Assembly (NCBI RefSeq): GCF_009649815.1
Contig: NZ_WJIC01000032.1
Location: forward strand, 1-64,000
From: Nocardia sp. SYP-A9097
Lineage (GTDB): Bacteria; Actinomycetota; Actinomycetes; Mycobacteriales; Mycobacteriaceae
Length of the DNA stretch: 64,000 nucleotides
Direction of reading: 5' to 3'
Made by a program: the position numbers and the translations under genes. Within the stretch, counting starts at the first letter, position 1; every line of letters starts with the position of its first letter. Positions 44,291 to 52,709 of the stretch are shown one piece after another. The notes under the pieces were generated by a model, which worked only from the letters and a program-made list of their open reading frames with translations, searched no databases and was not told the origin of the DNA.

Positions 44291-46113
44291 CGCACCGCTC
44301 CCCCGGTGAGTCCCGGCACCAGCCAGCGCCGCCAGAACAGCAGCAGCAGTGTCACCGGCACAATGGCCGAGACCAGCGCACCGGCCGCCAATTGCGCCGA
44401 GTTCTGCTCGAACTGGCGGGTGTCGCCCCACAGCAGCAGTGACCAGGGGCTCGCGCCCGCACCGCTGATCAGCAATCCGATGAAGAAGTCGTTCCACACC
44501 TGAATGAACTCGAGTACCGCGACCGCGCCCAGGGCCGGGCGCACCGCGCGCAGTACCCGCCCGGCGACCACGCGCGGTGGGGCCAGGCCGTACAGCGCGT
44601 CGGCGGCCGGGGTGTAGGCGGGCGCGAGCAGCGCACCGCGCAGAATGAGAATCGCGATGGGTAGTCCGGCCGCCGCGTGCGTGAAGATCAACGGCACCCG
44701 GGTGCCCGCGAAACCCCACGCATTGATCACATCGTGCAGCGGACCCAGATACATCTGCGCGGGCAGCACGGTGAGAATCACCAAGCAGGGCACCACGATT
44801 CGCGCACCGGCACCCGCGCGCACGGCGGCCAGCCGGTGCGCCACCGGCACCGCGACCAGCAGCACGATCAAGGTGGCGAGCAGGGCGACACCCGCGCTGG
44901 TGGCGAGCGCCCGCCGGAGCGCACCGTCCTGGCCGATGGTGCGGAGTTCATCGTGGACCGCGCGGCCGGAGCTGCCGAGCGCCTGCCACACCAGCATGCC
45001 GATCGGGACCAGCGACAGGCCCGTGAACAGCACCACGACCACGGCCTGACCGAGACTCGTTCGCTCCCTGCCGGTTTCGGGTTGCCGAGCGATCACCGCC
45101 GACCAGCTCATCCGATGCCCGCGAATCCCCGCCTGCGCCCACAGCGCGGCCAGACCGAGCACCACCGCCAGCGGCAGGGCGTAGGCCGCGGCCTCACCGC
45201 ACCACGGCCCGCACGCCGTGGAGGTGCGCCACCAGTACACGGTCGCACTGTCGATCTGATACTGCATGGACCGCAGCACCGCCGCCAGAATGGCATCGAA
45301 CACCCGCGCGGCCGCCACCCCGACCACCAGAAACGCGATCAACCAGACCGGCTGCACCAGGCGCAGCAGGCGAATCGCGAAGTGCGGCTCGGTGTTATCG
45401 TAGAGCGCTCCGGCCCGCACCGGATCGGCGTCGATGGCGCGCAGGGCGGCGCGGAACAGACCGGTGAGCAGGCCCATCCAGGTCCAGGCGAAGGCCAGCA
45501 GCAGCATGACTCCGAAGGCGATGCGGTAGACGACCACACCGCCGAGTTCCCGATCCCCGGTCACCCGGTCGAAGAGTAGGCGCAGCGCGATCCCCGAGGT
45601 GAAGGCCGAGATACCGAAGGGCAGGATCAGCGGCCGCCAGGTCCAGCGAAACCGTCGAGTGATCCAGGCCAGACCCAATGCGAACAGCACCAGCACGGCG
45701 GCGTAGCCCACCCAGCCGATGGTGAGCAGGTACGCGCGCAGCCCGTCCGGGGTGAGGCCGCGGCCGATCATTCCCAGGCCCACCGCGCCCGCGCCGAGCG
45801 CCCAGAGGACCGCACAGAGGTGGAATGCCGGTGCGGGCCAACCGAAATGGTCGATCACCTGACGCGCGACGGCCAGTGGAATCGTGGCCAGGACCAGCAA
45901 TCCGCAACCCGCCGTGATTCCGGGCCGGGCACCGGCCGCGAACCAGATGGTGGCCAGGGCGGGGGCGACCACGAAGATCGTGATCAAGCCGAGCGCGGGT
46001 AGGAGTATGACAACCCCGATCCATTTGCGGGGATGGCGTCCGGGGATCAGCGGGCCGGAGAGTCGGCGCGGGGCCAGCTCCAGATCGAGTCCGTGCGAAT
46101 GCAGTGCGTCCAT
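44287..46113 (-). CDS. ABC importer permease, two permease domains fused (MalF-MalG-like)
   Basis: A 608-residue protein. ATG 46113 follows GAGGGGA, one base after the binding-protein stop. The first half (about 1-320) has six or more helices and an ATPase-contact loop around FRAALRAIDADPVRAGALYD. The second half (about 330-608) has the carbohydrate type-2 permease pattern, with VNDWGxxG-like VINAWGFAGTRVPLIFTHA and an EAA-type loop (ADALYGLAPPRVVAGRVLRA) before FIQVWNDFFIGLLI. These two domains are normally separate proteins. No ATPase gene is adjacent, so a shared MsmK-type ATPase elsewhere is expected. Substrate: probably a sugar or polyol. Confidence 0.83.
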   Translation of the reverse strand: MDALHSHGLDLELAPRRLSGPLIPGRHPRKWIGVVILLPALGLITIFVVAPALATIWFAAGARPGITAGCGLLVLATIPLAVARQVIDHFGWPAPAFHLCAVLWALGAGAVGLGMIGRGLTPDGLRAYLLTIGWVGYAAVLVLFALGLAWITRRFRWTWRPLILPFGISAFTSGIALRLLFDRVTGDRELGGVVVYRIAFGVMLLLAFAWTWMGLLTGLFRAALRAIDADPVRAGALYDNTEPHFAIRLLRLVQPVWLIAFLVVGVAAARVFDAILAAVLRSMQYQIDSATVYWWRTSTACGPWCGEAAAYALPLAVVLGLAALWAQAGIRGHRMSWSAVIARQPETGRERTSLGQAVVVVLFTGLSLVPIGMLVWQALGSSGRAVHDELRTIGQDGALRRALATSAGVALLATLIVLLVAVPVAHRLAAVRAGAGARIVVPCLVILTVLPAQMYLGPLHDVINAWGFAGTRVPLIFTHAAAGLPIAILILRGALLAPAYTPAADALYGLAPPRVVAGRVLRAVRPALGAVAVLEFIQVWNDFFIGLLISGAGASPWSLLLWGDTRQFEQNSAQLAAGALVSAIVPVTLLLLFWRRWLVPGLTGGAVR

Positions 46114-46114
46114 C

Positions 46115-47413
46115 TCAGTCCCCTCGCCGCCGTTGTAGCGCATCGATGGCGGCGGCGGTGTGGCGTACCGCGGAGTCCACGCCACCGGTATCGAGCTGGG
46201 TGAGAAATTCGGTGAGTACCCGCCACAGTTCGAAACGCCCTCCGCTGGAACCGATTCGGTCACCGAGATCGAAGGCGGTCCACTGTTCGAAGCGGGTGGC
46301 GGTCGGGGCGATCAGAGGTGAGTACGCCCGCGGTGTGCGCTGATTGGCCGCGACGAAACCGCCGTATCGGGTGATCCACGGCAGCGGCGCGGTGGGCTGA
46401 GCGAGTAGCGAAGCCAGTTGTATCGCACTGTCTTTCGCCGAATCTGTCACCACCATGACATCACCGCCCGCGATCAGCGGAGCACCGCCGGAACCGCGCG
46501 CGCCGGGGAAGGCCGCCACTCCCACGGTGCCGTCCAATTCGGCGGCCGCGACGCAGCCGCGCACAATCGGCTCCGCGAAGTCCGGCGCGACCACCATGAT
46601 CGCCGAATGATGCTGGAACACATCGCGAACGGCGTCCGGGAACTGGCGGGTGAGCGTTTTGCCGATATCACCGGGAAAGGCGTGCCGGTGACTCCAGACG
46701 GCGGCCAGATCGCGCAGCACCGATTCGATTTCGGCGGGCGGTTGCCCGCGTGGGTCCAGCCACAGCGCCGGATTCGCCATCCGGTCATAGGCTTCGGGGT
46801 ATTCGGCCCACAGCACGTTCTCGAAGAAATCGGTCAGCACCCAGCCGTCCGCCGCGCCGAGGGCGAGCAGGCTCACGCCACTACCGGCGAGCGCGTCCAT
46901 ATGAACGGGCCAGTCGCGCACGGACCAGGTCTCCGGATCTGGCAGTCCGAATTTCCGCAACCACGGCCGGTCGTACCAAATGAGCGATTTGCAGGCCATT
47001 TTGAACGGCACACCGTAGAACCGGTCCCCGGCGGTGGGTATTTTCAGCAGTGACCGCCAACCATCGGCGTATTGCGCGTTACCCCCGGCGGTCCACATGG
47101 CGTCGTCGAAGGCCCGCAGCCGCCCGTGCTCGGCGAGTTTTCGCACCTGCCCGGCCTGCGGGAGCATGACGATATCCGGGGCCGAGCGGCCCGCCCCGAA
47201 GACCGTGCCGATATCGTCGCCGAGCGGAATCACCTCGGTGGGATGCTCGAATCCCAGTGCGTGGAGCACACTTTCGAAGGCATCCAACTCCGAACCGCCC
47301 CACGAGACCGCGATACGCACCGCGTCCGAACGAGCGCCGAAGACAGCGGGCGCGCATGCGGCGGTCAGTGGCAGCAGCGCACCCGCACGCAGCACCGCTC
47401 TCCGAGTCGCCAT
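46115..47413 (-). CDS. ABC transporter substrate-binding lipoprotein (family 1, sugar type)
   Basis: A 432-residue exported protein from ATG 47413 after a GGCGGGG stretch. The N-terminus MATRRAVLRAGALLPLTAAC has a twin-arginine and a lipobox (LTAAC, Cys20). The mature part is a family-1 solute-binding protein: VRIAVSWGGSELDAFESVLH, PDIVMLPQAGQVRKLAEHGR, FYGVPFKMACKSLIWYDRPW and FPGARGSGGAPLIAGGDVMV. It captures its ligand outside the membrane for the fused permease encoded next. The ligand class (carbohydrate) is inferred from the family. Confidence 0.87.
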   Translation of the reverse strand: MATRRAVLRAGALLPLTAACAPAVFGARSDAVRIAVSWGGSELDAFESVLHALGFEHPTEVIPLGDDIGTVFGAGRSAPDIVMLPQAGQVRKLAEHGRLRAFDDAMWTAGGNAQYADGWRSLLKIPTAGDRFYGVPFKMACKSLIWYDRPWLRKFGLPDPETWSVRDWPVHMDALAGSGVSLLALGAADGWVLTDFFENVLWAEYPEAYDRMANPALWLDPRGQPPAEIESVLRDLAAVWSHRHAFPGDIGKTLTRQFPDAVRDVFQHHSAIMVVAPDFAEPIVRGCVAAAELDGTVGVAAFPGARGSGGAPLIAGGDVMVVTDSAKDSAIQLASLLAQPTAPLPWITRYGGFVAANQRTPRAYSPLIAPTATRFEQWTAFDLGDRIGSSGGRFELWRVLTEFLTQLDTGGVDSAVRHTAAAIDALQRRRGD

Positions 47414-47549
47414 ACCCGCCCCGCCCGCCCGGGCCGCACTTCGGCCCACCGACGAGCAGGTAAAACCTTACCGCCGCTCACGTTTCCGGTCAGCGACTTG
47501 ATCAAATCGGAGCGCACCGAAAGCCCTTGCCGCCCATATACCCGATCGG

Positions 47550-48265
47550 TCAGTCCGGGGATCCGCCCCGGCGCGCGTGCGCGAGCAGCACCGGTATCTC
47601 GGCCGCGATCTGCCCGGCCAAAGCGTCCAGGTCGGGGGTGGTGTCGTAGTCGCCGGTAATACCGAAGGTCAGCTGGTCGCCATAGCTCAGGATCGCCACC
47701 GTGGTCCGCATGCGCAAGGCGATCGGAATGCACGGCCACAGCTCCACCACCGACCGGCCGCCCATGGCCAGTCGCTGCCTCGGGCCAGGGATATTCGTGG
47801 CCGGCGCGGTGACCGCACGCTGAGGGTAGTACGCGGCCATCCGGAAGAAGGGAGCATCGACCTGCCCGCGGGCTCGGAAGTGCGGGACCGGGAGCACACC
47901 GACCGTGGCACCGCCCGCGCCACAGCGACCCGCACCTGATCGGGCACCCGCCCGTCGGCGACCCGCTCGACACTCGGACCCGGCCGCCATAGCCGGGAAC
48001 CAACCAGGACCGACATCACCCGGGCCGCACCGACATTCACATGTGGTGGCTGCAGTTCGATCCGAACGACATGACTGCTGCCATCGGCCACCGGCGGATC
48101 GTCCGAGGCGGTCGGAATCAGCACTTCACCATCCGGTGCGACCAGGCACATCATGGGCGTCGAAACGCCACCATCGACCGAGATATCGGCGACACACGTG
48201 GTGAATCGGGACGCCGCGGCCGGCCTACCGGCCGACTCCTCACGAACATCGTCTGCGGAATCCAT
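47550..48265 (-). pseudogene. Broken gene ending in a wax-ester synthase/diacylglycerol acyltransferase C-terminus
   Basis: From ATG 48265 an about 125-residue segment of unrecognised family is readable (STPMMCLVAPDGEVLIPTAS; VVRIELQPPHVNVGAARVMS) to VPDQVRVAVARA. A one-base shift near 47910 is then needed to continue as GATVGVLPVPHFRARGQVDA, PFFRMAAYYPQRAVTAPATN, IPGPRQRLAMGG and AILSYGDQLTFGITGDYDTT, the C-terminal part of the WS/DGAT family. The HHxxxDG acyltransferase domain is absent. This is either a fusion by deletion or a diverged gene with a frameshift. Tgs1-type WS/DGATs are DosR-regulated triacylglycerol synthases in mycobacteria. Confidence 0.62.
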
Positions 48266-48367
48266 ATCGGGGCCTCTACATCTCGAGCGAAACATACTGG
48301 GACCACCAATAATTCGGCGTCCGAGCAGGCAACGCCAGGGCCGTTCGGCGAGATCGCAGGTGGCTTC

Positions 48368-48382
48368 GGTCCTTCGACGGCC
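48368..48382. promoter_or_regulatory. DosR-like box upstream of the WS/DGAT pseudogene
   Basis: GGTCCTTCGACGGCC is about 103 bases before ATG 48265. It shares CCTTCGAC with the boxes at 22502 and 26092. Confidence 0.35.
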
Positions 48383-48387
48383 GCGAC

Positions 48388-50154
48388 TCAGCCCTGTGCG
48401 CGCAGTTCCGTCAGCGTCGCGGCGGCGCGTTCGGAGTCCGCCGAGGTCCAGCCCGGTGGGGCGGCGACGGCGGCCCAGGCGTACGGCAGCAGGTCTTCGT
48501 AGTTGTGCCCATGACCCGACGGCGGTGACTGAGCGGCCACCAGATCGGCACTGACCTGCCAGAAGGTGACGACCGGGTACCAGCGCATCGCCGGTGTGCG
48601 ATCGGCTCCCGGGGATTCGGTCAGCCAATCCGGCCGAGTGAACAGCAGATTCGGATTCCACCAGACCACCGGGTCGGACGCGTGCTGCAGGTACAGCACG
48701 CGCGGTAGCGGCCAGGGATCCGAGATCGTTTGCAGCGCACCCGGTTCGGGCACAGCCAGGTCCTGCTTCCCGGCGGCGAAACGGACGATCAAGCCCTCCG
48801 CGTAGCCGGGAAGCACTTCGCGGGTGCCGGGATCGCGCCGGTCCTCGATTTCGCGCCAGAGCCGATTGGAGTTCGGCGGACCGACGAAAAGCGCCCCGTC
48901 CACGGATCTCCGGAGATCGCCGAGCCCGCTGAAGGCACTCTCGGCGGATTGCGATCCGAGACTCTCGCCGAAGACGATCAGGCGCGGGCGATGCCCCTGC
49001 GGCAACTCGGCCCACCGCTGCCGAATGCCGTCGATGAGCGCGGCTCCCGCGGTGGCCGCGGCGGAGCGGTCCATCAGGAATGAAACCCAGCTGGGCAGAT
49101 AGGAGTACTGCATCGCCGCGATAGCCGAGTCGCCGTTGTACATGAGCTCGAGTGATTGCGCGGCGGCCGGATTCACCCATCCGGTGCCGGTGGTACCGGC
49201 CACCACCAGAATCGCGCGATCCCAGGCTCCGGTGCGATCGAGTTCGTTCACCACCAGCCGTACCCGTGCCGCGATGTCGGCGGCGGACTCCAGCCCGGCG
49301 TACACCCGGATCGGTTCCCGTGCCGGAGCCCCATTGATCCGGGTCAACCGGGCGGATTCGAGGCCGCCCGCGACGAACGTCCGGCCTTGCAGGCCCAAGG
49401 CGTCCCACGGCGCCGCAGAACCCGGGCTCCCCGAACGCTCGACCCGAATCGGTTGTACGACACCATGTTCGGTGCCATTGTTCTGCCCGGCGAAGACCAT
49501 CCGCGCAGCATCGGAACTACCTGCCAGCAAAACCTTGTCGACGAAGATCAGCACCGCCGCGGCAACCACGATCGGGGCGATCACATGCGCGGCCGCCATG
49601 GGTAGGCGCAATCGCACCGACAACAGGTGTGCGATCGCGCGCGCCACTCGGCGCAGACCACGCGCGCTGAACAATACGATCAGGAAGATCAGGAGAATGA
49701 TCAAACCCACACGCAGGTAAGCGATTCCGAACGTCGGCGGCATCCCCATCAACGCGTCGACCTCACGCTGCCAGTTCGCCGCCGCCAGCAGCGTGCTGAT
49801 CACGGTGGATACCGCGAGGATCGCCACGACGATCTCCGAGGCCAGTTCGAATCGATATCGCAACCGCCACCACGAGAATCGCGGCGCCACCCACCGTCGC
49901 ACCGGGAAGGCGAGCGCCACCCCCACGCCGTATCCGGTCACACTGGTGAAACCACTGACAATGCCCTGAAACACCCAGTCCCGGGGCAGCAGTGAGGGAC
50001 TCAGGCTCCAGGCGAAGAAGACCAGTGCGAACACCAGGCCCACGAAGTCCAGTCCGAGGATCGTCACCGGCCGGGACGGGGCGATCACGGTGCCCGGACG
50101 GGCGACCCGCGTTCCCGAAACAGGTGTATCCCCGGCTAGGTCTGCGTCTTCCAT
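48388..50154 (-). CDS. Membrane-anchored alpha/beta hydrolase (Abhydrolase_9 family)
   Basis: A 588-residue protein. The N-terminal 215 residues hold several transmembrane segments (GLDFVGLVFALVFFAWSLSP; VGLIILLIFLIVLFSARGLR; HVIAPIVVAAAVLIFVDKVL). The C-terminal catalytic domain begins at about 250 (EPIRVYAGLESAADIAARVR). It contains a serine-nucleophile elbow LIVFGESLGSQSAESAFSG, an Asp in LQHASDPVVWWNP and a late His in GHGHNYED. Abhydrolase_9 and its N-terminal partner domain are typical of mycolic-acid actinobacteria. Substrate: probably a lipid or ester at the envelope, not established. Confidence 0.85.
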   Translation of the reverse strand: MEDADLAGDTPVSGTRVARPGTVIAPSRPVTILGLDFVGLVFALVFFAWSLSPSLLPRDWVFQGIVSGFTSVTGYGVGVALAFPVRRWVAPRFSWWRLRYRFELASEIVVAILAVSTVISTLLAAANWQREVDALMGMPPTFGIAYLRVGLIILLIFLIVLFSARGLRRVARAIAHLLSVRLRLPMAAAHVIAPIVVAAAVLIFVDKVLLAGSSDAARMVFAGQNNGTEHGVVQPIRVERSGSPGSAAPWDALGLQGRTFVAGGLESARLTRINGAPAREPIRVYAGLESAADIAARVRLVVNELDRTGAWDRAILVVAGTTGTGWVNPAAAQSLELMYNGDSAIAAMQYSYLPSWVSFLMDRSAAATAGAALIDGIRQRWAELPQGHRPRLIVFGESLGSQSAESAFSGLGDLRRSVDGALFVGPPNSNRLWREIEDRRDPGTREVLPGYAEGLIVRFAAGKQDLAVPEPGALQTISDPWPLPRVLYLQHASDPVVWWNPNLLFTRPDWLTESPGADRTPAMRWYPVVTFWQVSADLVAAQSPPSGHGHNYEDLLPYAWAAVAAPPGWTSADSERAAATLTELRAQG

Positions 50155-50226
50155 TGGCCAACCCTCTCATTCGCGCGAGAGGCCGTTCGCGGGTCATATC
50201 GGCAACCATCCCGAACCGATCGCGGG

Positions 50227-50688
50227 TCAGGAGGCCAGGGCGATCACCAGCAGGTCGGCAATCGCCTCGCAGATACGCTGATCCCAGATCTCGTCGAGAC
50301 CCGATGCGGAGACGATGACGCGGCGGCCGCCGATCTGCAGTTGGGTATTGCCCCACCACTCGACATCGCCGGGAAGCAGCAGCCCGGGATGCGACTTGTG
50401 CACCTGCTCGGCGGTGAGACCGGTACGCAGGGTGAGCGCGGTCTTGGCGCGAGCGATGCCGTAGGAGTCCTCGGGCCAGTCGGCCTCGGGCAGATCAGCG
50501 ATATGCCCGTGCCAGACCTCCAGCGCCGACCCGTCGTCGGCAATCACGGTGACCACTATCGCGAGCAGACCGCCGCCCAGGAATCCGCTGGTAATCATGG
50601 GCTTCAACCCGGTGGACACTCCCGTGACGACGCGATCCACGATCACATTCGCATGCTCGGGCAGCGGGTCGTGCGGAAGCGACGGCAT
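50227..50688 (-). CDS. Conserved-looking hypothetical protein, 153 residues
   Basis: From ATG 50688. The sequence is acidic with alternating strands and helices and ends in a helix (QRICEAIADLLVIALAS). Segments such as DGSALEVWHGHIADLPEADW and DVEWWGNTQLQIGGRRVIVS suggest a compact beta-rich domain. No catalytic motif or membrane segment is evident and the family is not recognised. It lies 72 bases before the hydrolase gene on the same strand and may share its transcript. Confidence 0.6.
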   Translation of the reverse strand: MPSLPHDPLPEHANVIVDRVVTGVSTGLKPMITSGFLGGGLLAIVVTVIADDGSALEVWHGHIADLPEADWPEDSYGIARAKTALTLRTGLTAEQVHKSHPGLLLPGDVEWWGNTQLQIGGRRVIVSASGLDEIWDQRICEAIADLLVIALAS

Positions 50689-50707
50689 GCGTACACCTTT
50701 CGTCGGA

Positions 50708-50909
50708 ATGTCGAAGCCGCCTCAATCGTGCAGTACCACCGCGACATCCGAGCGCTACGAAACGTTCGACTTCGGCCACGATCCCTTACACCTGCCGATC
50801 CGGAGGGTGCAAGCAGTCGAACGGCTATGTCTACCTCGATACCGCGACCCAGGCGTTCCAGGGGGTCAAATCCGAACTGGCACAGGCGATCTACGACGCG
50901 CACCGCTGA
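50708..50909 (+). pseudogene. Small gene with a one-base insertion
   Basis: ATG 50708 starts MSKPPQSCSTTATSERYETF and DFGHDP. One extra T in CCCTTACACC near 50789 puts the natural continuation, YTCRSGGCKQSNGYVYLDTA and on to QAIYDAHR stop at 50907, in the next frame. Restoring one base gives a 66-residue protein with three cysteines. The family is not recognised. A perfect hairpin follows 16 bases after the stop. A sequencing error is the alternative. Confidence 0.45.
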
Positions 50910-50925
50910 CAGCCGTGAAGACGCC

Positions 50926-50956
50926 GATGGCCCCGGATCACCGATCCGGGGCCATC
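50926..50956. terminator. Perfect 14-bp hairpin, bidirectional terminator
   Basis: GATGGCCCCGGATC pairs with GATCCGGGGCCATC across a three-base loop. It separates the small plus-strand gene from the convergent rpf gene, whose stop lies 43 bases to the right. No U-tract is present. Confidence 0.8.
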
Positions 50957-50998
50957 GTCATGCTTGGTGTGCCGGTCGACCCGGCGCTGGCGTGCCTA

Positions 50999-51328
50999 TT
51001 ACAGGTACGCGCCGCAGTGCGGCCACGCGCCGCGGCCCTGGCCGGCGAGCACGTTCTCCGCCACGCGGATCTGCTCCTCGCGGCTGGCGTTGGCGGCGCT
51101 GCCCGCGCCACCGTAGGCGTTCCAGGTGCTCTGGGTGAACTGCAGGCCGCCGTAGAAACCGTTGCCGGTATTGGCGCCCCAGTTGCCGCTGCTCTCGCAC
51201 TGTGCGACGGCGTCCCAGTCGCCGGAGGCGGCGGAGGCGGTCGCGGTGGTCAGCGCGAACGGAACGGCGGCCAGGATGCCGGTGGCAGCGGTGGCGACGA
51301 GCATGCGGGTGCTGAACTTGCGAGTCAT
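50999..51328 (-). CDS. rpf: Short resuscitation-promoting factor (transglycosylase-like)
   Basis: A 109-residue secreted protein. The signal peptide MTRKFSTRMLVATAATGILA ends near ATASA (about residue 33). The remaining 75 residues are the Rpf domain alone: GDWDAVAQCESSGNWGANTG with the catalytic Glu, then GFYGGLQFTQSTWNAYGGAG, REEQIRVAENVLAGQGRGAW and PHCG; the two conserved Cys are present. Rpf proteins cleave peptidoglycan and help dormant actinobacteria resume growth. The long structured leader suggests riboswitch control. Confidence 0.93.
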   Translation of the reverse strand: MTRKFSTRMLVATAATGILAAVPFALTTATASAASGDWDAVAQCESSGNWGANTGNGFYGGLQFTQSTWNAYGGAGSAANASREEQIRVAENVLAGQGRGAWPHCGAYL

Positions 51329-51329
51329 A

Positions 51330-51480
51330 GAAGGATTCCCTGCCTGCGCCCTGCCGGCCCGCGCTCTCGGCTGCGGGTCCCCGTCCCCAGGGATGTCGGT
51401 TTCGTTCGAACCGCGGGACGGAGTTGCCGGTGTTCGGCGGTTCGATTTCGGACTCGGTGATTCGAGCCGATTACGACGGT
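51330..51480 (-). promoter_or_regulatory. Structured 5' leader of rpf, candidate c-di-AMP (ydaO-type) riboswitch
   Basis: The 150 bases before the rpf start are GC-rich and full of short complementary tracts (GGGGACGGGGACCCGCAGCC, AACCGCCGAACACCGGC). Upstream of it lies an AT-rich promoter-like zone. Leaders of actinobacterial rpf genes are a known location of the ydaO/c-di-AMP riboswitch. The assignment rests on position and structure only; I could not match every consensus base. Confidence 0.42.
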
Positions 51481-51805
51481 AACGGAATAATCACGACTAA
51501 TCACGGGGTGATCACGGACGGTTGACAAATTGACGTAGGCCGAAGTTCTCGAGTTTGCGCAGGAAGTGCCGCGTGAATGGTGAATTACATTCATCGAATT
51601 CACCCTCGATAATGTGACGGACGCCACACGAAAATAGTGATCCGAGTCGCGTAATAGAAATCGGATTTCGACGATGTGCGGCCTTCCGGCACCGGCTCCC
51701 GGCCCGCCTCGGATTAGCTGCGATCGGGCTGCGCGGAACCATTGCCGCCGGTCAGTGCCATGGCCATAGTTCCGGCAACACCGATTCACTCCCGCAGGAG
51801 GAACC

Positions 51806-52597
51806 ATGGCCCCCGAGGAACCACGCTCCGGAGCACGCGCCGTAGACCGCGCGATCCAGGTACTGAGCTGCTTCGAAGGCGATCCCGAGCTGTCGGTGAG
51901 CGAGCTGGCGCACCTGGTGGACCTGCCGGTGAGCACCGTGCACCGGCTGGCTCAGGCGCTGGTGCGCGGGCGGCTGCTCGAACAGGACACGACCACCGAT
52001 CGTTACCGCATAGGTCACGGTCTGGCGTCGCTGGCGCGGCCCGCGCTGGACCGCCTCGGCCTCGACTCGGCGGCACCGCATCTCTACGCGCTGGCGGCCG
52101 GGATCCGCATCACCGTCAGCGTGAGCGTGGCACAGGGCCGGGATGCGGTCACGGTGTTCCAGGCCAGGCCACCGGTGTATTTCTGTTCCCATCAGGTGCC
52201 ACGCGCTCGCCGGCCGCTGCGGGCCAGCGCGGCCGGGCACGCCCTGCTGGCGTTCTCCCCGTTCACCACGATCGCCGAGGAACACGCTTCCCGGCAGGAC
52301 GCTCGCCCGGTCCGCACGGAAGGACTGCGCAGCGAACTCGAACGAGTCCGCCGGACCGGATTCGCGACCGAGTTGGTGGCGACCGACGACCCGATCCGCG
52401 CGCTCGCGATACCCATTGTCGGAGCCGATAAACGGGTGCGCGGCGCACTGGCGGTGCAGGCGCGATCGGCGCGATTGGATGCCGATCTGGTCCGAAATGT
52501 CCTGCCTGCCATGCGAATCACCGCCGGGCGGATCGCGCCACTGTTCCAAAGCACCGGCGGGGCAACGGATTCCACCGCCGAATTAGAATCACGCTGA
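51806..52597 (+). CDS. IclR-family transcriptional regulator
   Basis: A 263-residue regulator with AGGAGGAACC directly before the ATG. The N-terminal winged helix-turn-helix (about residues 10-70) has AVDRAIQVLSCFEGDPELSV, SELAHLVDLPVSTVHRLAQA and LLEQDTTTDRYRIGHGL. The C-terminal effector domain has PLRASAAGHALLAF and GFATELVATDDPIRALAIPI. It stands directly upstream of and parallel to the sulfonate transport and oxygenase operon, so it is the likely local regulator, sensing a sulfonate-derived or aromatic effector. The 112-base gap to the binding-protein gene would hold its operator. Confidence 0.9.
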   Translation: MAPEEPRSGARAVDRAIQVLSCFEGDPELSVSELAHLVDLPVSTVHRLAQALVRGRLLEQDTTTDRYRIGHGLASLARPALDRLGLDSAAPHLYALAAGIRITVSVSVAQGRDAVTVFQARPPVYFCSHQVPRARRPLRASAAGHALLAFSPFTTIAEEHASRQDARPVRTEGLRSELERVRRTGFATELVATDDPIRALAIPIVGADKRVRGALAVQARSARLDADLVRNVLPAMRITAGRIAPLFQSTGGATDSTAELESR

Positions 52598-52709
52598 TTT
52601 CCACATCGTGAAAACACGGTTGCCGGGCGGGCTCCGGCACCGCACTCTTTCATCAACCGGTCATTCCTGAATACGCGTTGCGACAAACGCATTCATCGAA
52701 AGAATCATT

